Assembly (NCBI GenBank): GCA_030697175.1
Contig: JAUYQR010000015.1
Coordinates: 62,001 to 126,000, forward strand
Origin: Paracoccaceae bacterium
GTDB lineage: Bacteria; Pseudomonadota; Alphaproteobacteria; Rhodobacterales; Rhodobacteraceae
DNA length: 64,000 nucleotides
Direction of reading: 5' to 3'
Position 1 is the first letter of the stretch. Each line of letters starts with the position of its first letter. Under the pieces are notes generated by a model that had not been told where the DNA came from, did no database searches, and saw only the letters and a list, made by a program, of their open reading frames with translations. The position numbers were made by a program, and so were the translations under genes. Shown piece by piece: positions 24,276 to 33,598 of the stretch.

Positions 24276-24641
24276 TCAAACGGAATAATAAAACTCTTCC
24301 CGCACGATTTTGCCGCCCTTCACATGATAGATCGCCACTTCGCGGCCTTGCGTCCGTTCGCCCGTGGCACGGTTTTCGGTATCCATCCCGAAGATCACCG
24401 CAAAACTTTCCTCGCCATGCACGAACGGCCCCTCGACTGTCAGCCCATGCGTGACATAGGCACCCTCCCACCAGTCGTGCTTGCCGTGGATTGCGGCCAG
24501 GCCACTCGTCTCGCGCCCGCCGCCCATGTCCATTGCCTCGATGGACACCGCATCGGGCGCGTAAAGCCGGTCGAGGTTGGCGCGTTCGCGCCCCTCACGG
24601 CAGCCGGCGACCAGTTCGTTGGCTATTTCCAGAAACGTCAT
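24276..24641 (-). CDS. SnoaL-like / NTF2-fold protein
   Basis: A 121-residue cone-fold (NTF2-like) protein: MTFLEIANELVAGCREGR is the first helix, NLDRLYAPDAVSIEAMDMGG and HDWWEGAYVTHGLTVEGPFV form the sheet, and GREVAIYHVKGGKIVREEFY ends it. Such proteins act as small polyketide cyclases, isomerases or as ligand binders; no catalytic assignment can be made. The start at 24641 has GGAGG six bases upstream. A 665-codon frame running through here from 26273 is antisense to prfC and was not used. It is divergent from prfC. Confidence 0.85.
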   Translation of the reverse strand: MTFLEIANELVAGCREGRERANLDRLYAPDAVSIEAMDMGGGRETSGLAAIHGKHDWWEGAYVTHGLTVEGPFVHGEESFAVIFGMDTENRATGERTQGREVAIYHVKGGKIVREEFYYSV

Positions 24642-24714
24642 CCAAACCTCCAATGTTCCATGATTGTTCTCACCCTGCGCCGAAAGACCGAGTCGCACAA
24701 GTGCGCGCTTTTCG

Positions 24715-24743
24715 TTGCGGCGGACGCTGGCGCATCTTATAGG
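24715..24743 (+). promoter_or_regulatory. Candidate prfC promoter, very close to the start codon
   Basis: TTGCGG (24715-24720), 17-bp spacer, TATAGG (24738-24743). The -10 box ends only six bases before ATG 24750, so if real the transcript would be leaderless. An AGGA at 24741 could instead be a ribosome site for a longer transcript. Confidence 0.3.
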
Positions 24744-24749
24744 ACGCCC

Positions 24750-26345
24750 ATGTCGAACCGCGCTCCCCTTCCGCCCGAAATCGCCCGCCGCAGGACATTT
24801 GCGATCATTTCGCACCCCGATGCCGGCAAGACCACGCTGACCGAGAAATTCCTCCTGTTCGGCGGCGCGATCCAGATGGCCGGTCAGGTGCGCGCCAAGG
24901 GCGATGCGCGGCGCACGCGGTCGGACTTCATGAAGATGGAGCAGGAGCGGGGGATTTCGGTCTCGGCTTCGGCAATGTCGTTCGATTTCCGGCAGTATCG
25001 GTTCAATCTGGTCGACACGCCCGGCCACTCCGATTTCTCGGAAGACACCTACCGAACGCTGACCGCCGTCGATGCGGCGATCATGGTGATCGACGGGGCG
25101 AAGGGCGTCGAAAGCCAGACCCGCAAGCTCTTTGAGGTGTGCCGCCTGCGCGACCTGCCGATCCTGACCTTCTGCAACAAGATGGACCGCGAAAGCCGCG
25201 ACACGTTCGACATCATCGACGAAATTCAGGAAAATCTGGCCATCGACGTGACACCCGCCTCGTGGCCGATCGGCATGGGGCGAGAGTTCGTGGGCGCCTA
25301 TGACCTTCTGCACGACCGGCTGGAGATCATGGACCGCGCCGACCGCAACAAGGTGGCGGAATCGATCAAGATCAGCGGCATGGACGACCCGAAGCTCGCT
25401 GACCATGTGCCTGCCGACCTCTTGGCCAAGTTCCGTGAGGAAATCGAGATGGCCCGCGAACTGCTTCCCGCTTTCGACCGCGCCTCGTTTCTGAACGGCT
25501 CGATGACGCCGATCTGGTTCGGCTCGGCGATCAATTCCTTCGGCGTGAAGGAACTGATGGACGGGCTTGGCGAATATGGGCCAGAGCCGCAGCCGCAAAA
25601 GGCCGCCGAACGTCAGGTCGATCCGGCGGAAACCCCGGTGACCGGCTTCGTCTTCAAGGTTCAGGCCAACATGGACCCAAAGCACCGTGACCGGGTGGCC
25701 TTCGTGCGCCTCGCCTCCGGACATTTCGAGCGCGGAATGAAGATGTTCCATGTGCGCACCAAAAAGCCGATGACGGTGGCAAGCCCGGTTCTGTTCCTGG
25801 CCGCCGACCGGGAACTGGCCGAAGAAGCCTGGGCCGGCGACATCATCGGCATTCCGAACCACGGGCAATTGCGCATCGGCGACGCGCTGACCGAAGGCGA
25901 GTCGCTGCGCTTCACCGGTATTCCCAGCTTTGCGCCGGAACTGCTGCAATCGGTGCGGGCGATGGACCCGATGAAGGCCAAGCACCTGGAAAAGGCGTTG
26001 ACCCAGTTCGCCGAGGAAGGCGCGGCCAAGGTGTTCAAGCCGATGATCGGCTCGGGCTATATCGTCGGCGTCGTCGGTGCCTTGCAGTTCGAGGTTCTGG
26101 CCAGCCGGATCGAACAGGAATATTCGCTGCCGGTGCGGTTCGAAGGATCGAACTTCGCATCGGCCCGCTGGATCTCCGGCGACAAGGCCGAGATCGAAAA
26201 GCTGGTCAGCGTCAACAAGGGCCACATCGCGCATGACAGCGACGGCGATCTGGTGTTCCTGACGCGCCTGCAATGGGACATCGACCGCGTGGTGCGCGAT
26301 TATCCGGGCGTGAAACTGTCGGCCACCAAGGAGATGATGGTCTGA
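24750..26345 (+). CDS. prfC: Peptide chain release factor 3
   Basis: A 531-residue translational GTPase that recycles RF1/RF2 from the ribosome after termination. G1 AIISHPDAGKTTLTEKF (about residues 17-33), G3 NLVDTPGHSDFSEDTYR (about 85) and G4 TFCNKMDRESRD (about 138) are intact. Domains II and III follow (PVTGFVFKVQANMDPKHRDR about 297). Length is normal. ATG 24750 was chosen over an in-frame start at 24324 because the family begins here and the upstream part lies antisense to the SnoaL-like gene. Confidence 0.97.
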   Translation: MSNRAPLPPEIARRRTFAIISHPDAGKTTLTEKFLLFGGAIQMAGQVRAKGDARRTRSDFMKMEQERGISVSASAMSFDFRQYRFNLVDTPGHSDFSEDTYRTLTAVDAAIMVIDGAKGVESQTRKLFEVCRLRDLPILTFCNKMDRESRDTFDIIDEIQENLAIDVTPASWPIGMGREFVGAYDLLHDRLEIMDRADRNKVAESIKISGMDDPKLADHVPADLLAKFREEIEMARELLPAFDRASFLNGSMTPIWFGSAINSFGVKELMDGLGEYGPEPQPQKAAERQVDPAETPVTGFVFKVQANMDPKHRDRVAFVRLASGHFERGMKMFHVRTKKPMTVASPVLFLAADRELAEEAWAGDIIGIPNHGQLRIGDALTEGESLRFTGIPSFAPELLQSVRAMDPMKAKHLEKALTQFAEEGAAKVFKPMIGSGYIVGVVGALQFEVLASRIEQEYSLPVRFEGSNFASARWISGDKAEIEKLVSVNKGHIAHDSDGDLVFLTRLQWDIDRVVRDYPGVKLSATKEMMV

Positions 26346-26968
26346 CCCACCCGAACCGCGTTCAGCCCGATGGCAGCTTTGTGGCCGTGGCGGCGCGGGG
26401 CGGGTTCATGGGCAACCGGGGGCGGTTGCACGATGGCGACGGTCGAATGGTGCGACGCTGGCAGGGCAAGGCCTGGATCACCTGCACCTTGCGGGAAAAG
26501 CCGGGCCGGGTGTCGCCCGGCGTCGTGCCACCGAACGGCTACACGCGACTTTTCTTTCACGACGAGGCTGTTGCCTGCGCGGCCGGACATCGGCCTTGCG
26601 CAGAGTGCCGGCGTGCCGCCTATGACGATTTCCGCCACGCTTGGGCGCAGGTTTTCGGCCAGCGCGCCATGGCACTTGAAATGGACGCAGTCCTGCACGC
26701 CGCGCGGGTCGACAGCGCGACGCGCGGGCAGCGGCGGCACATGGCTCGGCCAAGCGACTTGCCTGCTGGCGCGTTCATCCTTTGGCGCGCCCTGCCGCAT
26801 CTGCTGCGGGGCGCCGACCTGCTGCCCTACCGGCCCGAAGGTTACGGCCCGCCCGTGCAAATGCCCGACGCCGAGGTTGGCGTGCTGACACCAACACCGA
26901 CGCTGGCCCTGATGCGCTCCGGCTGGCGACCCGCGCTTTGCGCCGCGCAGGACCGGCCGAACTGGTGA
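26273..26968 (+). CDS. Conserved hypothetical protein with Cys/His pair motif
   Basis: A protein of up to 231 residues of unknown function. The conserved-looking core is GGFMGNRGRLHD, then CTLREKPGRVSPGV, NGYTRLFFHDEAVACAAGHR and PCAECRRAAYDDFRHAW. The CxxC with nearby Cys and His resembles the zinc-binding module of Ada-type proteins. I recall similar standalone proteins in Rhodobacteraceae, without assigned function. The start is uncertain: ATG 26273 overlaps prfC by 73 bases, while homology-like sequence begins at THPNRVQPDGSF, where only a CTG (26342) overlaps the prfC stop. It is cotranslated or at least cotranscribed with prfC. Confidence 0.7.
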   Translation: MGHRPRGARLSGRETVGHQGDDGLTHPNRVQPDGSFVAVAARGGFMGNRGRLHDGDGRMVRRWQGKAWITCTLREKPGRVSPGVVPPNGYTRLFFHDEAVACAAGHRPCAECRRAAYDDFRHAWAQVFGQRAMALEMDAVLHAARVDSATRGQRRHMARPSDLPAGAFILWRALPHLLRGADLLPYRPEGYGPPVQMPDAEVGVLTPTPTLALMRSGWRPALCAAQDRPNW

Positions 26969-27025
26969 CAAGCCCGCCGCCGATGCCGGGTGCCAGTCGC
27001 TCTGGTGATGCACGTTAGGCCTGCC

Positions 27026-27054
27026 TTGACCTTGCGGCCTATTTCCGCTATGCG
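27026..27054 (+). promoter_or_regulatory. Candidate promoter for the DEAD-box helicase
   Basis: TTGACC (27026-27031), 17-bp spacer, TATGCG (27049-27054), leaving a leader of about 85 bases before ATG 27148. It falls in the 179-bp gap before the helicase. A long leader is common for cold-responsive helicase genes, but no structure was worked out. Confidence 0.45.
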
Positions 27055-27147
27055 CCGCTGGCGGCCAAAAGGGTCGCGACGCCGGGGCGCCCGGATAACA
27101 TGCGTCCCATTACCCATGCGGTCCGATACCGCATTCATAGGACGCTG

Positions 27148-28815
27148 ATGACCAAATTTTCCGACCTCGCGCTGGACCCGCGCGTTTTGCAAGCCGTTTC
27201 CGAAGCCGGCTACGAAACCCCCACACCAATTCAGGCGCAAGCCATCCCGGAGGCCTTGAAGGGCCGCGACGTTCTGGGCATCGCCCAGACCGGCACCGGC
27301 AAGACGGCAAGCTTCGTGCTGCCGATGATCACGCTTCTGGGTCAAGGCCGCGCCCGCGCCCGGATGCCGCGCAGCCTCGTGCTGGCGCCAACGCGCGAAC
27401 TGGCCGCCCAGGTGGCCGAAAACTTCGAGACCTATGCCAAGCACACCAAACTGACCAAGGCGCTCTTGATCGGCGGCGTGGCATTCGGCGAACAGGACAA
27501 GCTGATCGACCGCGGTGTCGACGTGCTGATCGCCACCCCCGGTCGCCTGCTCGACCATTTCGAGCGTGGCAAGCTGTTGCTCAATGGCGTGCAGATCATG
27601 GTGGTCGACGAGGCTGACCGGATGCTCGACATGGGGTTCATCCCCGATATCGAACGCATCTTCCAACTGACCCCGTTCACCCGTCAGACCCTGTTCTTCA
27701 GCGCCACGATGGCGCCCGAGATCGAGCGGATCACCAACACCTTCCTGACCAACCCGGCCAAGGTCGAAGTGGCGCGGCAGGCGTCCGCCTCGTTGACCAT
27801 CACGCAGGCGCTGATCGAGGTGAAGCCGACCCGCAAGGACCGCAGCTTTGCCGACAAGCGCGCCGTCCTGCGCGCGCTGATCCGCGCGGAAGGCGAGGCT
27901 TGCACCAACGCGATCATCTTCTGCAATCGCAAGATGGACGTGGACGTGGTGGCAAAGTCGCTGAAACAGCACGGCTTCAACGCCTCGCCCATTCACGGCG
28001 ATCTGGACCAGTCGGTGCGGACGAAAACGCTGGACGGGTTCCGTGACGGCACCGTGCATCTTCTCGTCGCCTCCGATGTGGCGGCGCGCGGGCTCGACAT
28101 TCCGGCGGTCAGCCATGTGTTCAACTTCGACGTGCCGTCGCACCCTGAAGATTACATCCACCGCATCGGCCGCACCGGCCGCGCGGGGCGGCTGGGCAAG
28201 GCCTATACCATCGCCGTGCCGTCGGACGAAAAGTATCTCAAAGCCATCGAGAGCCTGGTCAAATCGGAAATTCCGCGCGGCGCGCTGCCGGAAGGCTTTG
28301 TTCCCGGTGAAGATGACGGTCGTCCCGAGCGTCCGCGCGAAGAAAGAAAACCGCGTGGCCGTGATCGCGACCGTGACCGCAAGCCGAAGGAAACCGCCGA
28401 CAGCCCGCGCGCGTCGATGGAGCCCTTGGTGGTGGTGCAAGCCGAGGCCGCACCGGTGCGCGAAGAGCCACGCCGTGAGGATGCCCGTCGCGAAGAACCT
28501 CGTCGCGAAGAGCCTCGTCGCGAAGAAACCCGTCGCGAAGAAACCCGTCGCGAGGAGCCCCGTCGCGAGGAGCCCCGTCGCGAAGAAGCCCGCCGTGAGG
28601 AGCCGCGCCGCGACGACCGCCGCCGTGAACCGCGCGAGGGCCGCGATGATCGCCGCGAACGCCCCGATTATCGCCGCGACGACCGGCGCGATTACGGCCC
28701 GGCCGTTGTGGGCATGGGCGACCATGTTCCGGACTTCATCCTGCGCAGCTTCGCGCTCAAGACCGCCACGGCTGATGAGCCGGAAGAGGCACCCGCCAAC
28801 GGCACCGAAGGCTGA
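27148..28815 (+). CDS. DEAD-box RNA helicase with charged RREEP-repeat tail
   Basis: A 555-residue ATP-dependent RNA helicase. Q-motif PTPIQAQAIP, motif I AQTGTGKTA (about residue 47), Ia PTRELAAQV, II VDEADRMLDMG (DEAD), III SATMAPEI, V ASDVAARGLDIP and VI YIHRIGRTGRAG are all present. Residues ~370-555 are a basic/acidic extension whose centre (about 440-500) repeats RREEP/RREET/RREEA about ten times, encoded by degenerate 15-bp tandem repeats at about 28470-28620. Similar helicases (RhlE type) act in ribosome assembly and mRNA decay; RNase J is encoded convergently next door. Start at ATG 27148 with AGGA upstream; 16 more in-frame residues lack support. Confidence 0.93.
   Translation: MTKFSDLALDPRVLQAVSEAGYETPTPIQAQAIPEALKGRDVLGIAQTGTGKTASFVLPMITLLGQGRARARMPRSLVLAPTRELAAQVAENFETYAKHTKLTKALLIGGVAFGEQDKLIDRGVDVLIATPGRLLDHFERGKLLLNGVQIMVVDEADRMLDMGFIPDIERIFQLTPFTRQTLFFSATMAPEIERITNTFLTNPAKVEVARQASASLTITQALIEVKPTRKDRSFADKRAVLRALIRAEGEACTNAIIFCNRKMDVDVVAKSLKQHGFNASPIHGDLDQSVRTKTLDGFRDGTVHLLVASDVAARGLDIPAVSHVFNFDVPSHPEDYIHRIGRTGRAGRLGKAYTIAVPSDEKYLKAIESLVKSEIPRGALPEGFVPGEDDGRPERPREERKPRGRDRDRDRKPKETADSPRASMEPLVVVQAEAAPVREEPRREDARREEPRREEPRREETRREETRREEPRREEPRREEARREEPRRDDRRREPREGRDDRRERPDYRRDDRRDYGPAVVGMGDHVPDFILRSFALKTATADEPEEAPANGTEG
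28470..28625 (+). repeat. 15-bp coding tandem repeats (RREEP units)
   Basis: About ten degenerate copies of a CGTCGCGAAGAGCCT-like unit inside the helicase gene encode the Arg/Glu tail. They are in-frame and not spaced by unique sequence, so not CRISPR. Confidence 0.85.
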
Positions 28816-28834
28816 CACGCGCCCCCGAAACACC

Positions 28835-28862
28835 AAAGGCCCCGCAGATTGCGGGGCCTTTT
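28835..28862. terminator. Strong intrinsic terminator between helicase and RNase J genes
   Basis: AAAGGCCCCGCA - GAT - TGCGGGGCCTTTT: 12-bp arms, 3-base loop, followed by T-rich sequence and preceded by AAA. It can terminate both convergent genes. Confidence 0.9.
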
Positions 28863-28881
28863 GCTTTCGCTGGACGCGCGC

Positions 28882-30558
28882 TTATTCGGCGACGAGGCGG
28901 CTGACCACCACGGTCGTTTCCGGCTTCTTGCCGATCTCTTCCATCGACACCTGCCGCACGATCCGTCGGATCGCCTCTTCCAGCTTGTCATCGTCGCGCA
29001 AAAGCTTCCGCCCGGCCTTTTCAAGGAACTCGGCAAGGTCGCCTTCCATCGTCTCGTTCAGCGGGCGGCCGCCAAGGCCGGTGGCGGGCAGGCCCATCAC
29101 CTCGACCCACGGCTCGCCCATCGGCTCGTCGTTTTCGTCCAGAATGACGGTGACCAGCGCGTGGCCGTTCAGCGCCATGCGGATGCGGTCGCGCACCACC
29201 CCGTCCATCGACCCGATCAGCGCCGTGCCATCAAGGTAAAGCCGCCCGGTCTCGATATATTCGGCCACCTCCGGCACGTCGCCGGTCAGGTCGATCATCA
29301 TGCCGTTCGACGCAACCTCGGCGGCAATTCCCGCCTCGGTCGCGATGCGGGCGTGTTCGCGCAGGTGACGGTGTTCGCCGTGCATCGGAATCAGCATGTC
29401 GGGCAGAACAAGGCGGTGGACATGTTCCAGATCGGGACGGTTGGCATGGCCCGAGACGTGGTATTTGCCACCTTGGTCGTCGATCACGTTGACGCCGATT
29501 TCGGAAAACGCATTCCAGATCCGGCCCACGTCGCGTTCGTTGCCGGGAATCGTCTTCGAGGAAAAGAGGAAGGTATCGCCCTCCTTCATCTCGATTCCCA
29601 GATACTTGCCACGGCTGAGTTGTGCCGAGGCCGCGCGACGTTCCCCCTGGCTGCCGGTGACCAGCAGCATCAGGTTGCGGCGCGGCACGTCCAGCGCCTC
29701 TTCCGGGCTGACGGTGCGCGGAAAGCCGGTAAGGACGCCCGCTTCTTCCGAGGCCGAGATCATCCGCTTCATCGAGCGGCCCAGAACGCAAACGGTGCGG
29801 TCAGCGGCGCGGGCGGCTTCGGCAAGCGTCTTCAATCGCGCGACGTTGGAGCCGAAGGTGGTGGCAGCCACGATGCCGGTGGCGGATTTGATCAGCTCGG
29901 TCAGCGCCGGGCCAAGCGTGCTTTCAGAGCGCCCCGCGTGGGTCGAGAACACGTTGGTGGAATCGCACATCAGCGCCTTGACCGGGCGTTCCGCGACGAT
30001 TTCGGCAAAGCGGCTGTCATCCCACGCCTCGCCCACCACCGGCTTGTGGTCGATCTTGAAGTCGCCGGAATGCAGGATGCGTCCGGCAGGCGTGTCGATC
30101 ACCAGCGCCGAGGATTCCGGGATGGAATGGCTGACGGGCACGAACTGCACCTTGAACGGCCCCACCTCGACCGTGCCGGGGCGCGGCTCGACGGTGATGA
30201 TCTGGTCGATCGGCAGGCCGGCCTCTTCGAACTTCAGCTTGCCGATCGTGGCGGTGAAGCGGCGGCAGTAGACCTTCTTCTGCAGCTTGGGCCACAGGAT
30301 GCCAAGTGCGCCGATGTGGTCTTCGTGGGCGTGGGTGATGAAGATCGCTTCAAGCCGGTCAAGCCGGGCCTCCAGCCAGGACACATCGGCCATGATCAGA
30401 TCGACACCGGGCGAGCCGTCCATGTCGGGAAAGGCGACCCCAAGGTCGACGAGGATCAGACGTTCGCGGCCAGCAGGACCGTAGCCGTAGACATAGCAGT
30501 TCATGCCGATCTCCCCGGCGCCGCCGAGGGGAAGGTAGATCAGCCGGTTGGTGCTCAT
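28882..30558 (-). CDS. rnj: Ribonuclease J
   Basis: A 558-residue metallo-beta-lactamase/beta-CASP nuclease with 5'-exo and endo activity in mRNA and rRNA maturation. The HxHxDH metal motif is in FITHAHEDHIGALG (about residues 74-87). ILHSGDFKIDHKPVVGE and ALMCDSTNVFS (about 195) supply further metal ligands. HVSGHANRPDLEHV (about 367) is in the beta-CASP/MBL closing motif. The start overlaps the coaX stop (ATGA). It ends the very long nuo-birA-coaX unit, where terminator 28835-28862 follows. Confidence 0.95.
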   Translation of the reverse strand: MSTNRLIYLPLGGAGEIGMNCYVYGYGPAGRERLILVDLGVAFPDMDGSPGVDLIMADVSWLEARLDRLEAIFITHAHEDHIGALGILWPKLQKKVYCRRFTATIGKLKFEEAGLPIDQIITVEPRPGTVEVGPFKVQFVPVSHSIPESSALVIDTPAGRILHSGDFKIDHKPVVGEAWDDSRFAEIVAERPVKALMCDSTNVFSTHAGRSESTLGPALTELIKSATGIVAATTFGSNVARLKTLAEAARAADRTVCVLGRSMKRMISASEEAGVLTGFPRTVSPEEALDVPRRNLMLLVTGSQGERRAASAQLSRGKYLGIEMKEGDTFLFSSKTIPGNERDVGRIWNAFSEIGVNVIDDQGGKYHVSGHANRPDLEHVHRLVLPDMLIPMHGEHRHLREHARIATEAGIAAEVASNGMMIDLTGDVPEVAEYIETGRLYLDGTALIGSMDGVVRDRIRMALNGHALVTVILDENDEPMGEPWVEVMGLPATGLGGRPLNETMEGDLAEFLEKAGRKLLRDDDKLEEAIRRIVRQVSMEEIGKKPETTVVVSRLVAE

Positions 30559-31328
30559 ATGGTTTCCTTGTTGAAGTCGTTGATCAGGACCAACCCGTGC
30601 ATTGTCAGGTCATCCTCGATCGAATGAAATAGTTCGGTTCCTTGCGCGAACAGGGAGGCAAGGCCGCCTGTTGCAATGACTTTCATGGGCCGGTCGCGTT
30701 CGTGGCGCACGTTGCGCACCACGCCTTCGACCAGCCCGATATAGCCCCAATACACGCCGGACTGCATGCAGGCCACCGTATTCGTGCCGATCACCTTGTC
30801 GGGGCGGGCAACGTCGATGTGCGGCAGCGCCGCGGCGGCCATGTGCAAGGCCTCGAGCGAGAGGTTGACGCCGGGCGCAATGACACCGCCGACATAGGCG
30901 CCGTCGTGGTCTACCACGTCGAACGTGGTGGCGGTGCCGAAATCGACGACGATCAGATCGCCGCCATGCCGGTCATGCGCGCCGACTGTGTTGACGAGGC
31001 GGTCGGGGCCCACGGTCGTGCCCTGATCGACGCGCGGTGGCACCGGCAGCCGGCAGTCGGGTTTGCCAACCACAAGCGGGCGACAACCGAAGTAACGGTC
31101 GCAGAGGACGCGCAGGTTGAAGACCACACGCGGCACGGTGGAGGAGATGATCGCCCCGGTCACCGAGGCCTCGGTCTTTGTCAGCATCATCAGCGACGAG
31201 AGCCAGACGAAGTATTCATCAGCGGTGCGCTTGTGGTCGGTGGCGATGCGCCAGGTGGCGATGAACTTCGCGCCGTCCCAGATGGAAAACACGGTGTTGG
31301 TGTTGCCGCAGTCGATGGCCAGAAGCAT
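30555..31328 (-). CDS. coaX: Type III pantothenate kinase
   Basis: A 257-residue ASKHA-fold kinase for the first step of coenzyme A synthesis. MLLAIDCGNTNTVFSIWDG is the phosphate motif with the catalytic Asp. VVDFGTATTFDVVD (about residue 128) and GGVIAPGVNLSLEALHMAAA (about 147-166) are conserved. ATG 31328 was chosen because the Asp motif must lie at the N-terminus. The extension to 31400 runs through the dispersed hairpin element. It overlaps rnj by ATGA. Confidence 0.95.
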   Translation of the reverse strand: MLLAIDCGNTNTVFSIWDGAKFIATWRIATDHKRTADEYFVWLSSLMMLTKTEASVTGAIISSTVPRVVFNLRVLCDRYFGCRPLVVGKPDCRLPVPPRVDQGTTVGPDRLVNTVGAHDRHGGDLIVVDFGTATTFDVVDHDGAYVGGVIAPGVNLSLEALHMAAAALPHIDVARPDKVIGTNTVACMQSGVYWGYIGLVEGVVRNVRHERDRPMKVIATGGLASLFAQGTELFHSIEDDLTMHGLVLINDFNKETI

Positions 31329-31356
31329 GGGCGTTCGTCCTGTTGAAGCGTAAAAG

Positions 31357-31406
31357 CCGGGGGTTTCACACCCCCGGACCCCCGTGGGATATTTCTGCAA
31401 AGGGGA
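31357..31406 (-). repeat. Dispersed intergenic element, copy 3
   Basis: Read on the minus strand: box TTTGCAGAAATATCCCACGG, then hairpin arms CCGGGGGT and ACCCCCGG with loop GTGAA (31377-31357). It sits between birA and coaX in the same orientation as transcription. Confidence 0.7.
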
Positions 31407-31418
31407 AGGCTCGAGCGG

Positions 31419-32162
31419 TCAGAAGAACACCTCGGCAGCGGGGATGGCAAGCGTGGCGGAGGGGGTGCGCAGGATCAGGTTGCCGGTGGCGTCGATCATC
31501 TCGAAGACGCCGTCATGGGTGGTGGTGCCGGTGCGTGCCACGATCGGTTGCCCGAGGCGGGCGGCGTGGGCCAGCCAATGCGCGCGGATCGGGGCAAAGC
31601 CTTCGGAGGTGAAGATTGTCTCCCACCGAGCATAGGCGGGCGCGAGGACGTTCAGGAAGGCCTCGGGCGTGATGCGCTTGCCGGTGCCTTGCAGCAGCGA
31701 GACGGGGGCAAGCGCGCCGGGTTCGACGAGGCTCGCGTCCGGGGCGGCGATCAGGTTGACACCAATGCCGATACAAAGCGTGGCGCCGGGGGTGCCAAGG
31801 GATTGGCTTTCCAGCAGAATGCCCGCAACCTTGCCGTCGTTCAGCAAGACATCGTTCGGCCATTTCAGGGCAAAGGCGTCAGGCAGGCCGGTTGATGCCA
31901 CAAAGGCATCACGGAGGGCGACCGCCGCGACGAAGGAGCGGAGCGCCACGGTTTCCGGCGGCTCGACCGGGTGGAGAACGAGCGTGCCGTGGAAGTTGCC
32001 GCGAGGGCTGACCCACGGCCGGGCGCGGCGGCCGCGACCTGCGGTTTGAAGGCCGGCGGTGATCCACACCGGGCCACCGCCGCGACGGAACCCTTCGGCA
32101 TTGGTGCTGTCGATTTCGGGGATGGCGATGCGCCCTGCCCCGTCTGGTGCGTCAGCGGACAA
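31419..32162 (-). CDS. birA: Biotin--[acetyl-CoA-carboxylase] ligase
   Basis: A 247-residue enzyme that adenylates biotin and attaches it to the carboxyl carrier protein. [34 protein letters not shown] (biotinyl-AMP loop, GRGR) and [20 protein letters not shown] with the conserved Lys are present. There is no N-terminal DNA-binding domain, so it is a monofunctional ligase. No ATG exists: TTG 32162 overlaps the nuoN end and gives a family-like N-terminus ([11 protein letters not shown]). A TTG at 32177 is an alternative. Confidence 0.9.
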   Translation of the reverse strand: MSADAPDGAGRIAIPEIDSTNAEGFRRGGGPVWITAGLQTAGRGRRARPWVSPRGNFHGTLVLHPVEPPETVALRSFVAAVALRDAFVASTGLPDAFALKWPNDVLLNDGKVAGILLESQSLGTPGATLCIGIGVNLIAAPDASLVEPGALAPVSLLQGTGKRITPEAFLNVLAPAYARWETIFTSEGFAPIRAHWLAHAARLGQPIVARTGTTTHDGVFEMIDATGNLILRTPSATLAIPAAEVFF

Positions 32163-33588
32163 GCGCTTCTGCCGCAAGCGCGGCCACCGGCTCGATCCCG
32201 AAAAGGTTGATCATTCCCGCCAGCATGATGATCGCGACCGCGACCAGCATCGCCCATTGCACTGGGGCCATGCGGCTGTCGGCGGGTTCGGTCTCGGCGC
32301 CGAAATACATGAAGTAGACGATGCGCAAGTAATAGAACGCGCCAATCACCGAGGCGATGGCACCTGCGACTGCCAGCCAGACCATGCCCGCATCAACCGC
32401 AGCTTTCAGGACGTAAAACTTCCCGATGAAGCCCAGCATCGGCGGCACACCGGCGAGGCTGAACAACAGGACCAGCATGGCAAGCGCGCGCAGCGGTTCC
32501 TTCTTGGCAAAGGAATTGAGGCTGGCAATGTCGCTGACCGGGCGGCCGTCACGCTCCATCGACAGGATGAAGGCAAAGGTTCCGACGTTCATGGTGACGT
32601 AGATTGCCATGTAGATCAGCATCGCCTGCACGCCGCCTGCGGTGCCGACCGCAAGGCCCATCAGCGCAAACCCCATGTGGGCGATCGAGGAATAGGCCAT
32701 CAGGCGCTTGATGTCGCGCTGACCGATTGCCGCCACCGCGCCGAGGAACATCGAGGCGACGGAGAGGGCGGCGATCACCTGACCCCACTGCCCCGGCACG
32801 CCGCCGAAGGCGTCATGCACCAGCCGTGCGATCAGCGCCATCGCAGCGACCTTCGGGGCTGTTGCAAAGAAGGCGGTCACCGGTGTGGGCGAGCCTTCGT
32901 AAACGTCCGGCGTCCACATGTGGAAGGGTGCTGCGGAGACCTTGAAGGCAAGGCCCGACAGCATGAACACAAGGCCGAAGAGGAGGCCAAGCGGCACGCC
33001 GTCCTGCACGGTGGACAGGATGCCCGCAAACTGCGTGGTGCCGGCGTAGCCATAGACGAGCGAAGCGCCGTAAAGCAGCAGCCCCGACGAGAGTGCGCCG
33101 AGAACAAAGTATTTCAGGCCCGCTTCCGACGATTTCGCACTGTCGCGGCGCATTGCGGCGACGACGTAAAGCGACAGCGACTGCAGCTCAAGGCCCATGT
33201 AGAGCGACATCAGGTCGCCCGCCGATACCATCATCATCATGCCGATGACCGACAGCGTGACGAGGATCGGAAACTCGAACCGCAGAAGATCGCGGCGCTG
33301 CATGTAGTCCATGCTCATCACCAGAACTGCGGCAGCCGAGATCAGGATGGTCACCTTGGCAAAGCGCGCGAAGGGGTCGTCGATGAACATGCCGTTGAAG
33401 GCGGTGCGCTCGCCCGCGCCATTCATTCCGATATAAAGCGCCAGCAGCAGGAACAGCCCCGCCGTCGACCACATGAGCGTCGGCGCCAGCTTGTCCTTGG
33501 TGGTGTAGACGCCGACCAGAAGCGCCGCCATGGCGTAACCGGCCATCACGATTTCGGGCAGGATGGTGGTGAAATCTGCTGGCATCAT
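32152..33588 (-). CDS. nuoN: NADH-quinone oxidoreductase subunit N
   Basis: A 478-residue proton-channel subunit with about 14 helices, homologous to Mrp antiporters. [20 protein letters not shown] (about residue 113), [20 protein letters not shown] with the conserved Glu, and [20 protein letters not shown] with the Lys of the half-channel are visible. It is the last structural nuo gene and lies 10 bp after nuoM. Its end overlaps the likely birA start. Confidence 0.96.
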   Translation of the reverse strand: MMPADFTTILPEIVMAGYAMAALLVGVYTTKDKLAPTLMWSTAGLFLLLALYIGMNGAGERTAFNGMFIDDPFARFAKVTILISAAAVLVMSMDYMQRRDLLRFEFPILVTLSVIGMMMMVSAGDLMSLYMGLELQSLSLYVVAAMRRDSAKSSEAGLKYFVLGALSSGLLLYGASLVYGYAGTTQFAGILSTVQDGVPLGLLFGLVFMLSGLAFKVSAAPFHMWTPDVYEGSPTPVTAFFATAPKVAAMALIARLVHDAFGGVPGQWGQVIAALSVASMFLGAVAAIGQRDIKRLMAYSSIAHMGFALMGLAVGTAGGVQAMLIYMAIYVTMNVGTFAFILSMERDGRPVSDIASLNSFAKKEPLRALAMLVLLFSLAGVPPMLGFIGKFYVLKAAVDAGMVWLAVAGAIASVIGAFYYLRIVYFMYFGAETEPADSRMAPVQWAMLVAVAIIMLAGMINLFGIEPVAALAAEALVR

Positions 33589-33598
33589 GGCCGGAACC

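Noticed and set aside
24642-26273. Upstream extension of the SnoaL-like frame through prfC
   Set aside because: The long frame exists, but only its last 121 codons have a ribosome site and a fold; the rest is antisense to prfC.
28470-28625. Regular short repeats resembling a CRISPR array
   Set aside because: Units are 15 bp, contiguous and in-frame in a helicase gene; there are no unique spacers or cas genes.
26842-28836. A 664-codon minus-strand frame opposite the DEAD-box helicase
   Set aside because: It is the reverse of helicase motifs and repeat coding, with repetitive Ala/Phe/Thr text generated by the RREEP repeats.
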